Assembly (NCBI GenBank): GCA_948441955.1
Contig: CAOJQZ010000002.1
Span: 40,902 to 104,901, forward strand
DNA from: an uncultured Lachnospiraceae bacterium
GTDB taxonomy: Bacteria > Bacillota > Clostridia > Lachnospirales > Lachnospiraceae
Direction of reading: 5' to 3'
DNA: 64,000 nt
Made by a program: the position numbers and the translations under genes. Within the stretch, counting starts at the first letter, position 1. Each line of letters opens with the position of its first letter. Below, piece after piece: positions 8,210 through 15,951 of this stretch. Under the pieces are notes generated by a model that was not told the DNA's origin, did not search any database, and saw nothing but the letters and a program-made list of their open reading frames with translations.

Positions 8210-10138
8210 CTAATCTTCTTTTGTCGTTTCACGTATTTCCTTTGCTTCAATTTCTTTTTTCAAATCACAAATAAAGTCGTCAAGACCTTTTTGTCCCTCA
8301 TCGCCTGCAAAGCGGCTTCTTACAGATACAACGCCGGCTTCCTCCTCCTTGGCGCCGACAACAAGCATATATGGAATCTTATTCATCTGTGCTTCTCGGA
8401 TCTTATAACCGATTTTTTCCGCCCTTGTATCAATTTCCGCACGGATTCCCGCCTTGTCAAGCGCCTCCCGTACCTTCTTGCCATACTCCATATATTTATC
8501 AGAGATGGGAAGCACCTTCACCTGCACCGGTGAAAGCCATGTAGGAAATGCTCCTGCAAAATGCTCAATCAATATGCCGATAAAACGCTCAATAGAGCCA
8601 AACGCAACCCGGTGAATCATGATAGGACGATGCTTTTCCCCGTCGGCTCCCGTATATTCCAGATCAAATCTCTGAGGCATCTGCATATCCAGCTGGATAG
8701 TCCCGCACTGCCATGTTCTTCCAATGGAATCCTCCAGATGGAAATCAATCTTTGGTCCGTAAAAGGCGCCGTCCCCTTCATTTACCACATAGTCCATGCC
8801 CAGATCCTCAAGAGCTCCGCGAAGGCCGTCGGTAGCCATTTGCCAGTCCTCATCACTTCCCATACTGTCCTCAGGTCTCGTGGAAAGTTCCACATGATAT
8901 TTAAATCCAAATAAGCTGTATACCTCGTCAATCAGTCCTACGACCCCTTTAATCTCCCCGCGTATCTGCTCTGGTGTCATGAAGATATGAGCGTCGTCCT
9001 GTGAAAAGCAGCGCACACGCATCAGACCGTGAAGCTGCCCCGATTTCTCATGTCTGTGTACAAGCCCTATTTCCCCTGCGCGTAAGGGAAGATCCTTATA
9101 AGAACGGGGCTCCGATTTGTAAACCAGCATTCCCCCTGGACAGTTCATGGGCTTTACGGCAAAATCCTCATCATCAATAACCGTTGTATACATATTATCT
9201 TTATAGTGATCCCAATGACCGGAGTTTTCCCAAAGATGCCTGCTTAAGATAATCGGTGTGGAAATCTCTACGTAGCCCATTTTCTTATGAAGCTCTCTCC
9301 AGTAATCAAGAAGCGTATTCTTAAGTACCATGCCCTTTGGAAGGAAGAACGGGAAGCCCGGCCCTTCCTCGCACATCATGAAAAGTCCTAGCTCTCTGCC
9401 TAATTTTCTGTGATCGCGCTTTTTTGCCTCCTCCATCATGTGAAGGTACTCCTCAAGCTCCGCCTTTTTGGGATAGGACACGCCATAGATTCTGGTGAGC
9501 ATCTTATTTTTTTCACTTCCCCGCCAATAAGCCCCTGCAAGGCTCGTAAGTTTAAATGCCTTCACTGGTTTTGTTGTCATCAGATGAGGGCCTGCGCAAA
9601 GGTCCGTAAACTCTCCCTGGCTGTAGAAGCTGATTTCCTCTCCCTCCGGCAGATCCTCAATCAGCTCTACCTTATAAATCTCGCCTTTTTCCTTAAAATA
9701 AGCGATTGCATCCTCTCTTGTTTTGGTAAATCTCTCAATAGGGAGATTTTCCTTCACAATCTTCTTCATCTCCGCCTCGATTTTTTCCAGATCCTCAGCA
9801 GCAAACGGCGTCTCCCTGTCCAAATCATAGTAAAATCCATGCTCAATAGACGGTCCGATTGCAAGCTTTGTCTCCGGGTAAAGCCGCTTTACCGCCTGCG
9901 CCAGAATATGGGAGGTCGTATGGAAAAATGCTCCTTTTCCATCCTCGCTGTTAAAAGTCAGAATTTCAAGCTCGCTGTCCTTATCAACCACTGTCCGAAG
10001 ATCTACAAGCTCTCCGTTTATCTTAGCGGCAGTGGCTGCTCTTGCAAGCCCCTCGCTTAAATCTCTGGCAATGTCAATCACCGCCGTTTTGCTTTCATAC
10101 TCCTTTATGGAGCCGTCCTTTAGTTTGATTTTCATCAT
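8210..10138 (-). CDS. thrS: Threonyl-tRNA synthetase
   Basis: Charges tRNA-Thr in the cytoplasm. The 642 residues show the full bacterial layout: TGS domain (1-60), editing domain with HTTSHILAQAV (zinc-like HxxxH), the class II catalytic core with MNCPGG, FSQDDAHIF and MIHRVAFGSIERF supplying the Cys-His-His zinc site and motifs 2 and 3, and a C-terminal anticodon-binding domain starting near VLPISDKY. The sequence begins MMKIKLKDG; either Met is possible, with AGAGGG just upstream. It is the third gene of a unit headed by a threonine T-box (11553-11800), with only 17 bases to the preceding thioesterase gene. Synthesis should therefore rise when uncharged tRNA-Thr accumulates. Confidence 0.97.
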   Translation of the reverse strand: MMKIKLKDGSIKEYESKTAVIDIARDLSEGLARAATAAKINGELVDLRTVVDKDSELEILTFNSEDGKGAFFHTTSHILAQAVKRLYPETKLAIGPSIEHGFYYDLDRETPFAAEDLEKIEAEMKKIVKENLPIERFTKTREDAIAYFKEKGEIYKVELIEDLPEGEEISFYSQGEFTDLCAGPHLMTTKPVKAFKLTSLAGAYWRGSEKNKMLTRIYGVSYPKKAELEEYLHMMEEAKKRDHRKLGRELGLFMMCEEGPGFPFFLPKGMVLKNTLLDYWRELHKKMGYVEISTPIILSRHLWENSGHWDHYKDNMYTTVIDDEDFAVKPMNCPGGMLVYKSEPRSYKDLPLRAGEIGLVHRHEKSGQLHGLMRVRCFSQDDAHIFMTPEQIRGEIKGVVGLIDEVYSLFGFKYHVELSTRPEDSMGSDEDWQMATDGLRGALEDLGMDYVVNEGDGAFYGPKIDFHLEDSIGRTWQCGTIQLDMQMPQRFDLEYTGADGEKHRPIMIHRVAFGSIERFIGILIEHFAGAFPTWLSPVQVKVLPISDKYMEYGKKVREALDKAGIRAEIDTRAEKIGYKIREAQMNKIPYMLVVGAKEEEAGVVSVRSRFAGDEGQKGLDDFICDLKKEIEAKEIRETTKED

Positions 10139-10155
10139 TTTTCCCTCTTTCTTTC

Positions 10156-10593
10156 TTACTTTTTCTTTTTATGATCCTCTAAACCTTTATTAAACATATC
10201 ATGGAATTCAATGCACGCCTGCTTTAGGGAGAGCGGTCTTCCCTCCCGGTTTATAAAACAGTGCTTGGAGGTTCCCCGGCAGTGCACCATCTCCGTCCTG
10301 TCACTGAAAATCTCATAGCCTACCGTCAGCTTAATCCCATTGTACTCTTTGATATAAGCTTCTATTGTCACCGTTTCCCCAAAATGTACCATCCGCAGAT
10401 AGTCTGCTTCCACAGAAAGAACCGGACTTAAAATTCCCTTCTCTTCCATCTGCTCATAGCCGAGCCCCATCTGCTCCATGAAATCGGTTCTTGCCTCCTC
10501 AAACCAGCGGATGTAATTGGAATGATGTACAATCCCCATCTGGTCTGTCTCATAATACTGTACCTTATGTGTATATTTCTTAAATTCACTCAT
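10156..10593 (-). CDS. Acyl-CoA thioesterase, YbgC/4-hydroxybenzoyl-CoA type
   Basis: A single hotdog-fold protein of 145 residues that should hydrolyse short acyl-CoA or aryl-CoA thioesters. The active-site segment is clear near the N terminus: YYETDQMGIVHHSNYIRWFE, with the Asp-x-x-Gly-x-Val-His-x-x-x-Tyr pattern of the YbgC/FcbC group. Length is standard. It lies 42 bases after the aldo/keto reductase and 17 before thrS, and all three are on one strand without a terminator. Why a thioesterase should share threonine T-box control is unclear. The true substrate cannot be told from sequence. Confidence 0.88.
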   Translation of the reverse strand: MSEFKKYTHKVQYYETDQMGIVHHSNYIRWFEEARTDFMEQMGLGYEQMEEKGILSPVLSVEADYLRMVHFGETVTIEAYIKEYNGIKLTVGYEIFSDRTEMVHCRGTSKHCFINREGRPLSLKQACIEFHDMFNKGLEDHKKKK

Positions 10594-10635
10594 TTATTCT
10601 CACCTCATTTAATCCTGTCCTATCTGTTATCCTGC

Positions 10636-11490
10636 TCAAAAACGCTCTCTCTCAAAATCAGGATGCTCTCCTGACCACCCGGCAGACGGCATGGAGCTTA
10701 TCCTATACATATCCTCCCTGCTGATCTCAAACCCGGACACCTCCAGATTTTCCTTCATTCTCTCCGGCGAGGACGCCTTCGGAAGTGGAAGCACGTGCCG
10801 TTTAAGTGCGTAGCGGATACAAAGCTGCGCCGGGGAAACCTTATATTTCTTTGAAAGCTCTACAAGAAGGGGATGCTCCAGAACCCGTTTTCTTCCAAGA
10901 GGGCTCCACGCCTGCACAAGAATGTCTCTCTCTTTACAGTAATTCAATGTAAATTCCTGCGTGTACCCCGGATGAAACTCAATCTGGTTAACTGCCGGAC
11001 AAACCCCGCCGGCATTAAAAAGTACCTCCAAATGATGCGGCAGAAAATTGCTGACTCCTACCGCCCTTACTCTTCCTTCTCTATACAGCTCTTCCGCCGC
11101 CTTCCACGTCTCCGTAAGAATCGCTTTCCATTCCTCTGTTTCAAGATCTGGGCGGGGCCAGTGAATTAGATATAAGTCAAGATAATCTGTCCCAAGCCTC
11201 CGAAGAGATTCTTCAAAGGACCTTTTTGTACCCTCTGCACCCATATCAGACTTCCATACCTTAGAGGCAAGAAACAGTTCTTCCCTTTTAATACCAGACT
11301 CCTGAACAGCTTTTCCAATCTCTTCTTCATTATTATAGAATGCTGCTGTATCAAAGTAGCGATATCCTGCCTCAAGCGCTGCCTTAATCACCTCCGCGCC
11401 TTTTCCTTCCGTTGCCTTATAGGTTCCGAAACCAATACATGGAATTTTTATTCCGTTATTCAGTTCAAAACAGTCATACATGAATCTCAT
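10636..11490 (-). CDS. Aldo/keto reductase
   Basis: A cytoplasmic NAD(P)H-dependent carbonyl reductase with a TIM-barrel fold, 284 residues. The catalytic tetrad is visible: Asp and Tyr in YFDTAAFYNNEEEIG, Lys in LASKVWKSDMG, and His in LYLIHWPRP. The C-terminal cofactor-binding part (LPLPKASSPERMKENLEV) is of the AKR5-like type, as in B. subtilis YvgN/YtbE. The start MRFMYDCFE is supported by AAGGAGG six bases upstream. This is the first gene after the threonine T-box leader and terminator, so its expression should depend on charging of tRNA-Thr. The substrate is unknown; removal of reactive aldehydes such as methylglyoxal is one possibility. Confidence 0.92.
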   Translation of the reverse strand: MRFMYDCFELNNGIKIPCIGFGTYKATEGKGAEVIKAALEAGYRYFDTAAFYNNEEEIGKAVQESGIKREELFLASKVWKSDMGAEGTKRSFEESLRRLGTDYLDLYLIHWPRPDLETEEWKAILTETWKAAEELYREGRVRAVGVSNFLPHHLEVLFNAGGVCPAVNQIEFHPGYTQEFTLNYCKERDILVQAWSPLGRKRVLEHPLLVELSKKYKVSPAQLCIRYALKRHVLPLPKASSPERMKENLEVSGFEISREDMYRISSMPSAGWSGEHPDFERERF

Positions 11491-11552
11491 TGCTGCCTCC
11501 TTATTCCTTTCATCTTTTCATAACATTTAGCAGTTAAGTGCCGGCCGCATAT

Positions 11553-11800
11553 AAAAATCCCTTACAGCACATTATGCTGCAAGGGACGAGTTATCAGCTA
11601 CTCGCGGTTCCACCCCGCTTGAACCGGCCAAAGCCAGAACCACTTATTTATGATGATAACGGAATCACCGGACTGCTTTACAGCCGCTCAGAGGTAGTCT
11701 TCAGTAGGTTCCGGGATAAGAAGCTTTCAGCCTCTGACTTCTCTCTCTTTCATCACATTCCCAACTTACTCGTCTCGTCAACACGTTTGCAATATGTTAC
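11553..11800 (-). promoter_or_regulatory. T-box riboswitch, threonine-specific (ACU specifier)
   Basis: The minus strand carries the T-box core GGTGGAACCGCG (complement near 11612-11623), then a terminator: a stem of TCCCTT-GCAGCA against its complement followed by TTTTT (11553-11586). Upstream is Stem I: AGTA begins the specifier loop, a helix AGTTGG/CCTACT lies above it, and then GAA-G-ACT-A follows. By the same geometry as the cysteine leader in this window (GAA-G-TGC-A), the specifier is ACT, threonine, followed by the usual purine. This agrees with thrS as third gene of the unit. Uncharged tRNA-Thr would stabilise the antiterminator and allow transcription of the aldo/keto reductase, thioesterase and thrS. 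Confidence 0.9.
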
Positions 11801-11801
11801 T

Positions 11802-11829
11802 ATTATATCATTCCCTGCCTCTTTGTCAA
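11802..11829 (-). promoter_or_regulatory. Consensus promoter of the threonine T-box operon
   Basis: Perfect TTGACA (11824-11829) and TATAAT (11802-11807) are 16 bases apart on the minus strand. The 32-bp palindromic repeat begins within five bases upstream of the -35 box. Confidence 0.85.
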
Positions 11830-11830
11830 C

Positions 11831-11890
11831 ATGGGGACGTAGTATTTTTAAAAATACTACGTCCCAGATTAAAAAAACCCTGTCCCCATC
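11831..11890. repeat. Palindromic repeat element, copy 1
   Basis: The core is a perfect palindrome with two 16-base arms, 11834-11849 and 11850-11865, starting GGGACGTAGTA and ending TACTACGTCCC. An outer pair, ATGGGGAC (11831-11838) and GTCCCCAT near 11882-11889, encloses it. The core is followed by CAGATT, as in copy 2 at 37820. The element lies at the 3' end of the YdcF-like gene and supplies its last codons and stop. It resembles REP-like elements that cluster at gene ends; a terminator role is also possible. Confidence 0.75.
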
Positions 11891-12585
11891 AGCATCATTT
11901 TCACAAGCGCAAAAAATTCACGCACCATATAATTAATGAAAAACACCGGCGGACATCCTGCCGGCACTGCCTCGAGATTCTGATAGCCTATCCTTCTTGC
12001 ATAACAGCATGCCCGGTACATATGAAAATTATTTGTTACAATTCCCACCGGAATATCCAAATCATGAATATACTCCGCAGAAAATTTAAGATTTTCTGCG
12101 GTTGTAGTGGAGCAGCCCTCCATAAAAATCCTCTTTTCTTCAATACCCTTCCCCAGAAGATACTGCCGCATAGCAGACGCTTCCGTAATCTCTTCTCCCT
12201 CTCCCTGTCCTCCAGATACAATAACCACTGTCTCAGGATTGTCCGCAAGGTACAATCTCGCCCTCTCAATCCGCCTGTAAAGAGAACTGCTAAGTCTCTT
12301 TCCCCGGACCTGGGCGCCAAGAACAATGAGATATGGAAGATTTTTCTTATGACTTGGAACCATTCCAAAGAGAATTCTGCATTCTGTCAAAAGAAAAATA
12401 AGACTAAAAATAAGCAGCGGATAAACCGCTCTCTCCGGCTTAAGTTTCCCAAGCAGAAGAAAACAGATACCCGCTAAAATCCAGAATCTGGAGAATGTTG
12501 AATTCCATTTTTTCGTCACCCCAAAAATAAGGGCATAATATAAAAAACAGAAAATTCCTAAAACAAATATTATTTTCCACAACAT
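11869..12585 (-). CDS. YdcF/ElyC-type membrane protein (DUF218)
   Basis: A 238-residue protein with three predicted membrane helices in the first 85 residues (for example [19 protein letters not shown]), then a cytoplasmic or surface DUF218 domain: [40 protein letters not shown]-like [10 protein letters not shown] and [11 protein letters not shown]. This is the pattern of YdcF/SanA/ElyC proteins, linked in other bacteria to envelope maintenance; the enzymatic role is unsettled. The start overlaps the end of the SEC-C gene by 16 bases, so they are co-transcribed. The stop codon and last few residues (MGTGFF) lie within the palindromic repeat, suggesting that the original C terminus was altered when the repeat arrived. 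Confidence 0.85.
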   Translation of the reverse strand: MLWKIIFVLGIFCFLYYALIFGVTKKWNSTFSRFWILAGICFLLLGKLKPERAVYPLLIFSLIFLLTECRILFGMVPSHKKNLPYLIVLGAQVRGKRLSSSLYRRIERARLYLADNPETVVIVSGGQGEGEEITEASAMRQYLLGKGIEEKRIFMEGCSTTTAENLKFSAEYIHDLDIPVGIVTNNFHMYRACCYARRIGYQNLEAVPAGCPPVFFINYMVREFFALVKMMLMGTGFF

Positions 12586-13076
12586 TTCTTATACTTCTTG
12601 CCAGAACCGCATGGACACGGGTCATTACGGCCAATCTTCTTCTCCCTGCGGATTGTCCCTGATTCCTTTTGCTCCTTATAAAACTTCTTAAGCTCTTCCT
12701 CGGAATAAATCTCTTTCCACTGCGGAAGCTCATACAGCCAGTCTGCCTTTGCTGCCACCATATTTTTATACAGCTTCTCCTTATCAAAAGCAAGGCTTAC
12801 AACGGTATTTTCCTCCATCGTCTCAATTGGATTTTCTTCCTTTAAGCTTTCGTTGATTCCATCCAGAAATCCCACCATAGTGAGAAGCTCCTGTCCGTAT
12901 TTCTCCGCAAGCTCACTCACTGTTCCTTTTACTTCCTCGTCCGGATTTGTAAGAAGCTGCTCATAAATCTCCTTCTCAATCTGAAAATAACTCCCCCAAA
13001 ATCTCTGAAGCTGCCCTCTGTCAGCATTCTCGTCATAAGCAATATCTCTCCATTGCTCTAATAATGTACGGCTCAT
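12570..13076 (-). CDS. SEC-C motif protein
   Basis: A 168-residue soluble protein. The first 140 residues are mostly charged helix and I do not recognise a domain there. The C terminus is a textbook SEC-C zinc motif, [20 protein letters not shown], as found at the end of SecA and on many small proteins, where it binds zinc and can contact SecB or ribosomes. AAAGGAG precedes the ATG. It is the first gene of a two-gene unit with the YdcF-like protein, which starts before this gene ends. A promoter is predicted at 13137-13164. Function unknown beyond the zinc module. Confidence 0.85.
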   Translation of the reverse strand: MSRTLLEQWRDIAYDENADRGQLQRFWGSYFQIEKEIYEQLLTNPDEEVKGTVSELAEKYGQELLTMVGFLDGINESLKEENPIETMEENTVVSLAFDKEKLYKNMVAAKADWLYELPQWKEIYSEEELKKFYKEQKESGTIRREKKIGRNDPCPCGSGKKYKKCCGK

Positions 13077-13136
13077 ATTCTAATACTCCTTTGTATCCTT
13101 TTTTTATTCTGGCGCCGGAAGCACCATGTACGCTAT

Positions 13137-13164
13137 ATTATAAAACACTTTTACTTATTTTCAA
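13137..13164 (-). promoter_or_regulatory. Predicted promoter of the SEC-C/YdcF unit
   Basis: TTGAAA (13159-13164) and TATAAT (13137-13142) are 16 bases apart on the minus strand, about 60 bases upstream of the SEC-C gene start. Confidence 0.65.
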
Positions 13165-13174
13165 AGTATTATTT

Positions 13175-13774
13175 TCACGAATATTTTCTTTGAGTATTTT
13201 CTTTCATTACACGGCAAGGATTTCCAAATGCTATCTTATTATCTGGAATACTTTTTGTAACAATACTTCCTGCTCCGATCACAACATTATTACCAATTGT
13301 TAACCCAGGCATAATAATAGCCCCGCCTCCTATCCAGACGTTATCCCCGATTGTTACCGGAGCAGTCTGGGTTTTGCAAAATTCAAAAGTACCATCTTGC
13401 TTGGGATTTCCAAACCGCTCAATCGCGTTGGTGGGATGAAAGGCGGTATAGATTTGAACATTCGGAGCAATTAAAGCATTATTCCCTATAATTATTTTGT
13501 TATCATCTAAAAAAGTGCAATTCATATTCACTTCACAATTATTTCCAAAATAAATATTATTTCCATAATCAACATAAAAAGGCGCAGTAATCCATAAATT
13601 CTTTCCTCTTCCACCTAATAGCTTTTTTAGAATACGCTCTTTTTCTTCTGTATCGGCGGAATTAGTTTGGTTATAATCCCTTATTAAATCCTTGGCTTTG
13701 TGCCATTGTGACAATAATTCCGTATCTCCACAATCATAAAGATATCCCGCTAACATTTTTTCTCTTTCAGTCAT
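13175..13774 (-). CDS. Sugar O-acetyltransferase, maltose/galactoside type
   Basis: A 199-residue left-handed beta-helix acetyltransferase of the LacA/Maa/NodL group, using acetyl-CoA on a sugar hydroxyl. The N-terminal Mac segment (MTEREKMLAGYLYDCGDTEL) is typical, followed by hexapeptide repeats such as NIYFGNNCEVNMNCTFLDD, IGNNALIAPNVQIYTAFHP with the catalytic His, and IGDNVWIGGGAIIMPG. Length is usual. The gene is visibly richer in A and T than its neighbours and ends 11 bases before the promoter of the next unit, so it may be a recent acquisition. The sugar substrate is unknown; in E. coli these enzymes act as detoxifiers of non-metabolised sugars. Confidence 0.93.
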   Translation of the reverse strand: MTEREKMLAGYLYDCGDTELLSQWHKAKDLIRDYNQTNSADTEEKERILKKLLGGRGKNLWITAPFYVDYGNNIYFGNNCEVNMNCTFLDDNKIIIGNNALIAPNVQIYTAFHPTNAIERFGNPKQDGTFEFCKTQTAPVTIGDNVWIGGGAIIMPGLTIGNNVVIGAGSIVTKSIPDNKIAFGNPCRVMKENTQRKYS

Positions 13775-13932
13775 AATTCCTCCTCAAATCTCGGATTTAC
13801 CGCAATATTTATTATATTTCATTTATTTAATACTTGTAATCTTTTGGAATAATTCCTTTGCTTTTCCAATTCCCTCAAGATATAATATTCTTATTATGTA
13901 TTTACTATTATTTTACGAAAGGCGGTTTTTCT

Positions 13933-14148
13933 ATGAAACTCAAACGTATCCTTGCCCTGGCCGGCGCCCTCCTTCTGCTTGCTATGTATGCCTGCACTCT
14001 GATTTTTGCCTTCATAGACAGCCCTGCATTCCATGATCTTTTAAAAGCATCTGTCGTCTGCACCGTCATCATCCCCATACTCCTCTATGGCTACGCACTG
14101 GTATACCGTATCACCAGGCCCCCGTCCGACACAGATACAAAACAATAA
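13933..14148 (+). CDS. Small membrane protein
   Basis: A 71-residue protein beginning MKLKRILALAG, with two hydrophobic helices (about residues 7-26 and 39-58) and a short charged tail ending TDTKQ. I chose this ATG, not the longer frame from 13858, because AAAGGCGG lies upstream and the extension is not protein-like. No domain is recognised. It stands alone on the plus strand between two minus-strand units and shares a bidirectional terminator with the small gene at 14206-14361. Confidence 0.7.
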   Translation: MKLKRILALAGALLLLAMYACTLIFAFIDSPAFHDLLKASVVCTVIIPILLYGYALVYRITRPPSDTDTKQ

Positions 14149-14156
14149 CTGTTATG

Positions 14157-14197
14157 AAAAACAGACAGATTCTAACAATTTACAAGAATCTGTCTGT
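14157..14197. terminator. Bidirectional terminator between convergent small genes
   Basis: ACAGACAGATTCT and AGAATCTGTCTGT form a 13-bp stem around a short AT-rich loop. On the minus strand it is followed by TTTTTC. It serves the minus-strand 51-codon gene and probably the plus-strand membrane protein gene. Confidence 0.8.
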
Positions 14198-14205
14198 CAT
14201 ATTTC

Positions 14206-14361
14206 CTAAACGTACAATTCCGCCAGCATCCACACCTGATTTCCAGGCGCCTGCTTTCTTCTGCTCTTCCCCTGCTCCTTTTCTTTTATCTTCTTTCTCT
14301 TCGCAAGGTACTCCTCCATCGAAATAACTTCAGGATAACCCAGTCTCTCTTTCTTCTGCAT
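14206..14361 (-). CDS. Small basic protein, 51 residues
   Basis: A short open frame found by reading the minus strand. It starts MQKKERLGYPEVISMEEY, continues with a strongly basic stretch (LAKRKKIKEKEQGKSRRK) and ends WMLAELYV. The ATG has GGAGG five bases upstream, ideal spacing, and a strong terminator (14157-14197) follows nine bases after the stop. Codon choice is normal for the window. A good binding site, terminator and protein-like composition together argue that it is translated. I do not know its family. A second ATG four codons upstream in the same frame overlaps the binding site and is unlikely to be used. Confidence 0.6.
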   Translation of the reverse strand: MQKKERLGYPEVISMEEYLAKRKKIKEKEQGKSRRKQAPGNQVWMLAELYV

Positions 14362-14563
14362 AAAAACCTCCATTCTGCCGCCCCAGATATTCCCAAGGGG
14401 CCCTGTTCCCGCCTTACTATTATATTATCACTCAAACAAATATATGACTGCAATTTTTATCTGTTCTCAACCGACAGCTTTATTGTAAGGCCTAAATGTG
14501 TACGCAATATGGAAGATTTCTAAAATTTAAATAAGAATTTTCTTAACCGTAATTAAGAACTTT

Positions 14564-15838
14564 CTACCGGTAAATAATATCTTCCCTGCCCGGTCCATTA
14601 GAAACCATTGTAATTGGGAAGCCAACCTCCCTTTCAATAAATTCAATATATTTCCGGCAGTTTTCCGGCAGCTCCTCATAGGTCTTGATTCCGCGGATGT
14701 CACATTTCCATCCCGGCAGCCTCTCAAGGACCGGCTTTGCCTTTTCAAGCAGATGCGTAGTCGGGAATTCCTTCGTGACCCTTCCGTCAATCTCGTAGCC
14801 TACGCACACCGGTATCTCGTCCAGATAGCCAAGAACATCCAGCACCGTAAACGCTACATCCGTTGTTCCCTGAAGTCTCAATCCATATTTTGACGCCACA
14901 CAGTCAAACCACCCCATACGCCTCGGACGTCCGGTAGTAGCTCCAAATTCTCCTCCGTCTCCTCCCCGCTTCCTTAACTCGTCTGCCTCTTCGCCAAATA
15001 TCTCGCTTACAAATGCTCCAGCGCCGACTGCGCTTGAATACGCCTTACAAACTGTAATTACCTTCTGAATCTCATACGGCGGAATTCCTGCTCCAATCGC
15101 GCCGTATCCGGCAAGCGTAGACGAAGATGTAACCATCGGGTAAATTCCATGGTCAGGATCTTTTAAGGTTCCAAGCTGCCCCTCTAACAAAATATTCCTT
15201 CCTTCTTTTACAGCATTATAAAGATATAAAGACGTATCGCACACAAATGGTTCTATCATCGTCTTATATTCCATTAACTCTTTATAAAGATCCTCCGGCT
15301 GAATCAGCGGCTTATGATAAAGATGTTCAAGCATAACATTTTTTTGCTCTGCAACCCTTTTTACCTTTTCGCCAAGCAACTCCTCGTCAAAAAGCTCGCT
15401 TACCTGAAAGCCGATTTTTGCAAATTTATCTGAATAGAACGGCGCAATTCCAGATTTGGTAGAGCCAAAGGATTTTCCACCCAGCCGTTCCTCCTCATAT
15501 GCGTCAAAATTCTTGTGATAGGACATCACCATCTGCGCCCGGTCAGACACAAGAATCTTCGGCTTTGGAACGCCTCTGTCCACAATAGACTGTACTTCCT
15601 TAAACAGCACCGGAACATCCAGCGCCACGCCATTTCCTATAATACTGGTTGTATGATCGTAGAATACACCTGACGGCAGTGTATGAAGGGCAAATTTCCC
15701 GTAATTATTGATGATTGTATGCCCTGCATTGGCTCCTCCCTGAAAACGAACGATAATATCAGCCTCTCCTGCAAGCATGTCTGTAATCTTGCCTTTGCCT
15801 TCATCTCCCCAGTTTGCACCTACTACTGCTCTAACCAT
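14564..15838 (-). CDS. purA: Adenylosuccinate synthetase
   Basis: Converts IMP and aspartate to adenylosuccinate with GTP, the first committed step to AMP. The 424 residues carry the signature GANWGDEGKGKITD at the N terminus (P-loop and catalytic Asp), the following GGANAGHTI, the GQLGTLKD segment and the C-terminal TTGRPRRMGWFDCV. Length is normal. GGAGG precedes the ATG and a promoter lies at 15905-15934. It is a monocistronic unit; the other purine gene in the window, purL, is 30 kb away, so purine genes are scattered here. Confidence 0.97.
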   Translation of the reverse strand: MVRAVVGANWGDEGKGKITDMLAGEADIIVRFQGGANAGHTIINNYGKFALHTLPSGVFYDHTTSIIGNGVALDVPVLFKEVQSIVDRGVPKPKILVSDRAQMVMSYHKNFDAYEEERLGGKSFGSTKSGIAPFYSDKFAKIGFQVSELFDEELLGEKVKRVAEQKNVMLEHLYHKPLIQPEDLYKELMEYKTMIEPFVCDTSLYLYNAVKEGRNILLEGQLGTLKDPDHGIYPMVTSSSTLAGYGAIGAGIPPYEIQKVITVCKAYSSAVGAGAFVSEIFGEEADELRKRGGDGGEFGATTGRPRRMGWFDCVASKYGLRLQGTTDVAFTVLDVLGYLDEIPVCVGYEIDGRVTKEFPTTHLLEKAKPVLERLPGWKCDIRGIKTYEELPENCRKYIEFIEREVGFPITMVSNGPGREDIIYR

Positions 15839-15904
15839 AATCCATTCCTCCTGTTGTGCGGACAGACCGCAGCTCTTCTTTAATAAAACAAAATCACCGT
15901 AAGC

Positions 15905-15934
15905 ATTATACTATATTTTGGCAAAGATGTACAA
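15905..15934 (-). promoter_or_regulatory. Predicted promoter of purA
   Basis: TTGTAC (15929-15934) and TATAAT (15905-15910) are 18 bases apart on the minus strand, about 65 bases upstream of purA. I saw no purine riboswitch in the leader. Confidence 0.6.
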
Positions 15935-15951
15935 TGCTTTTCCCGATATTT

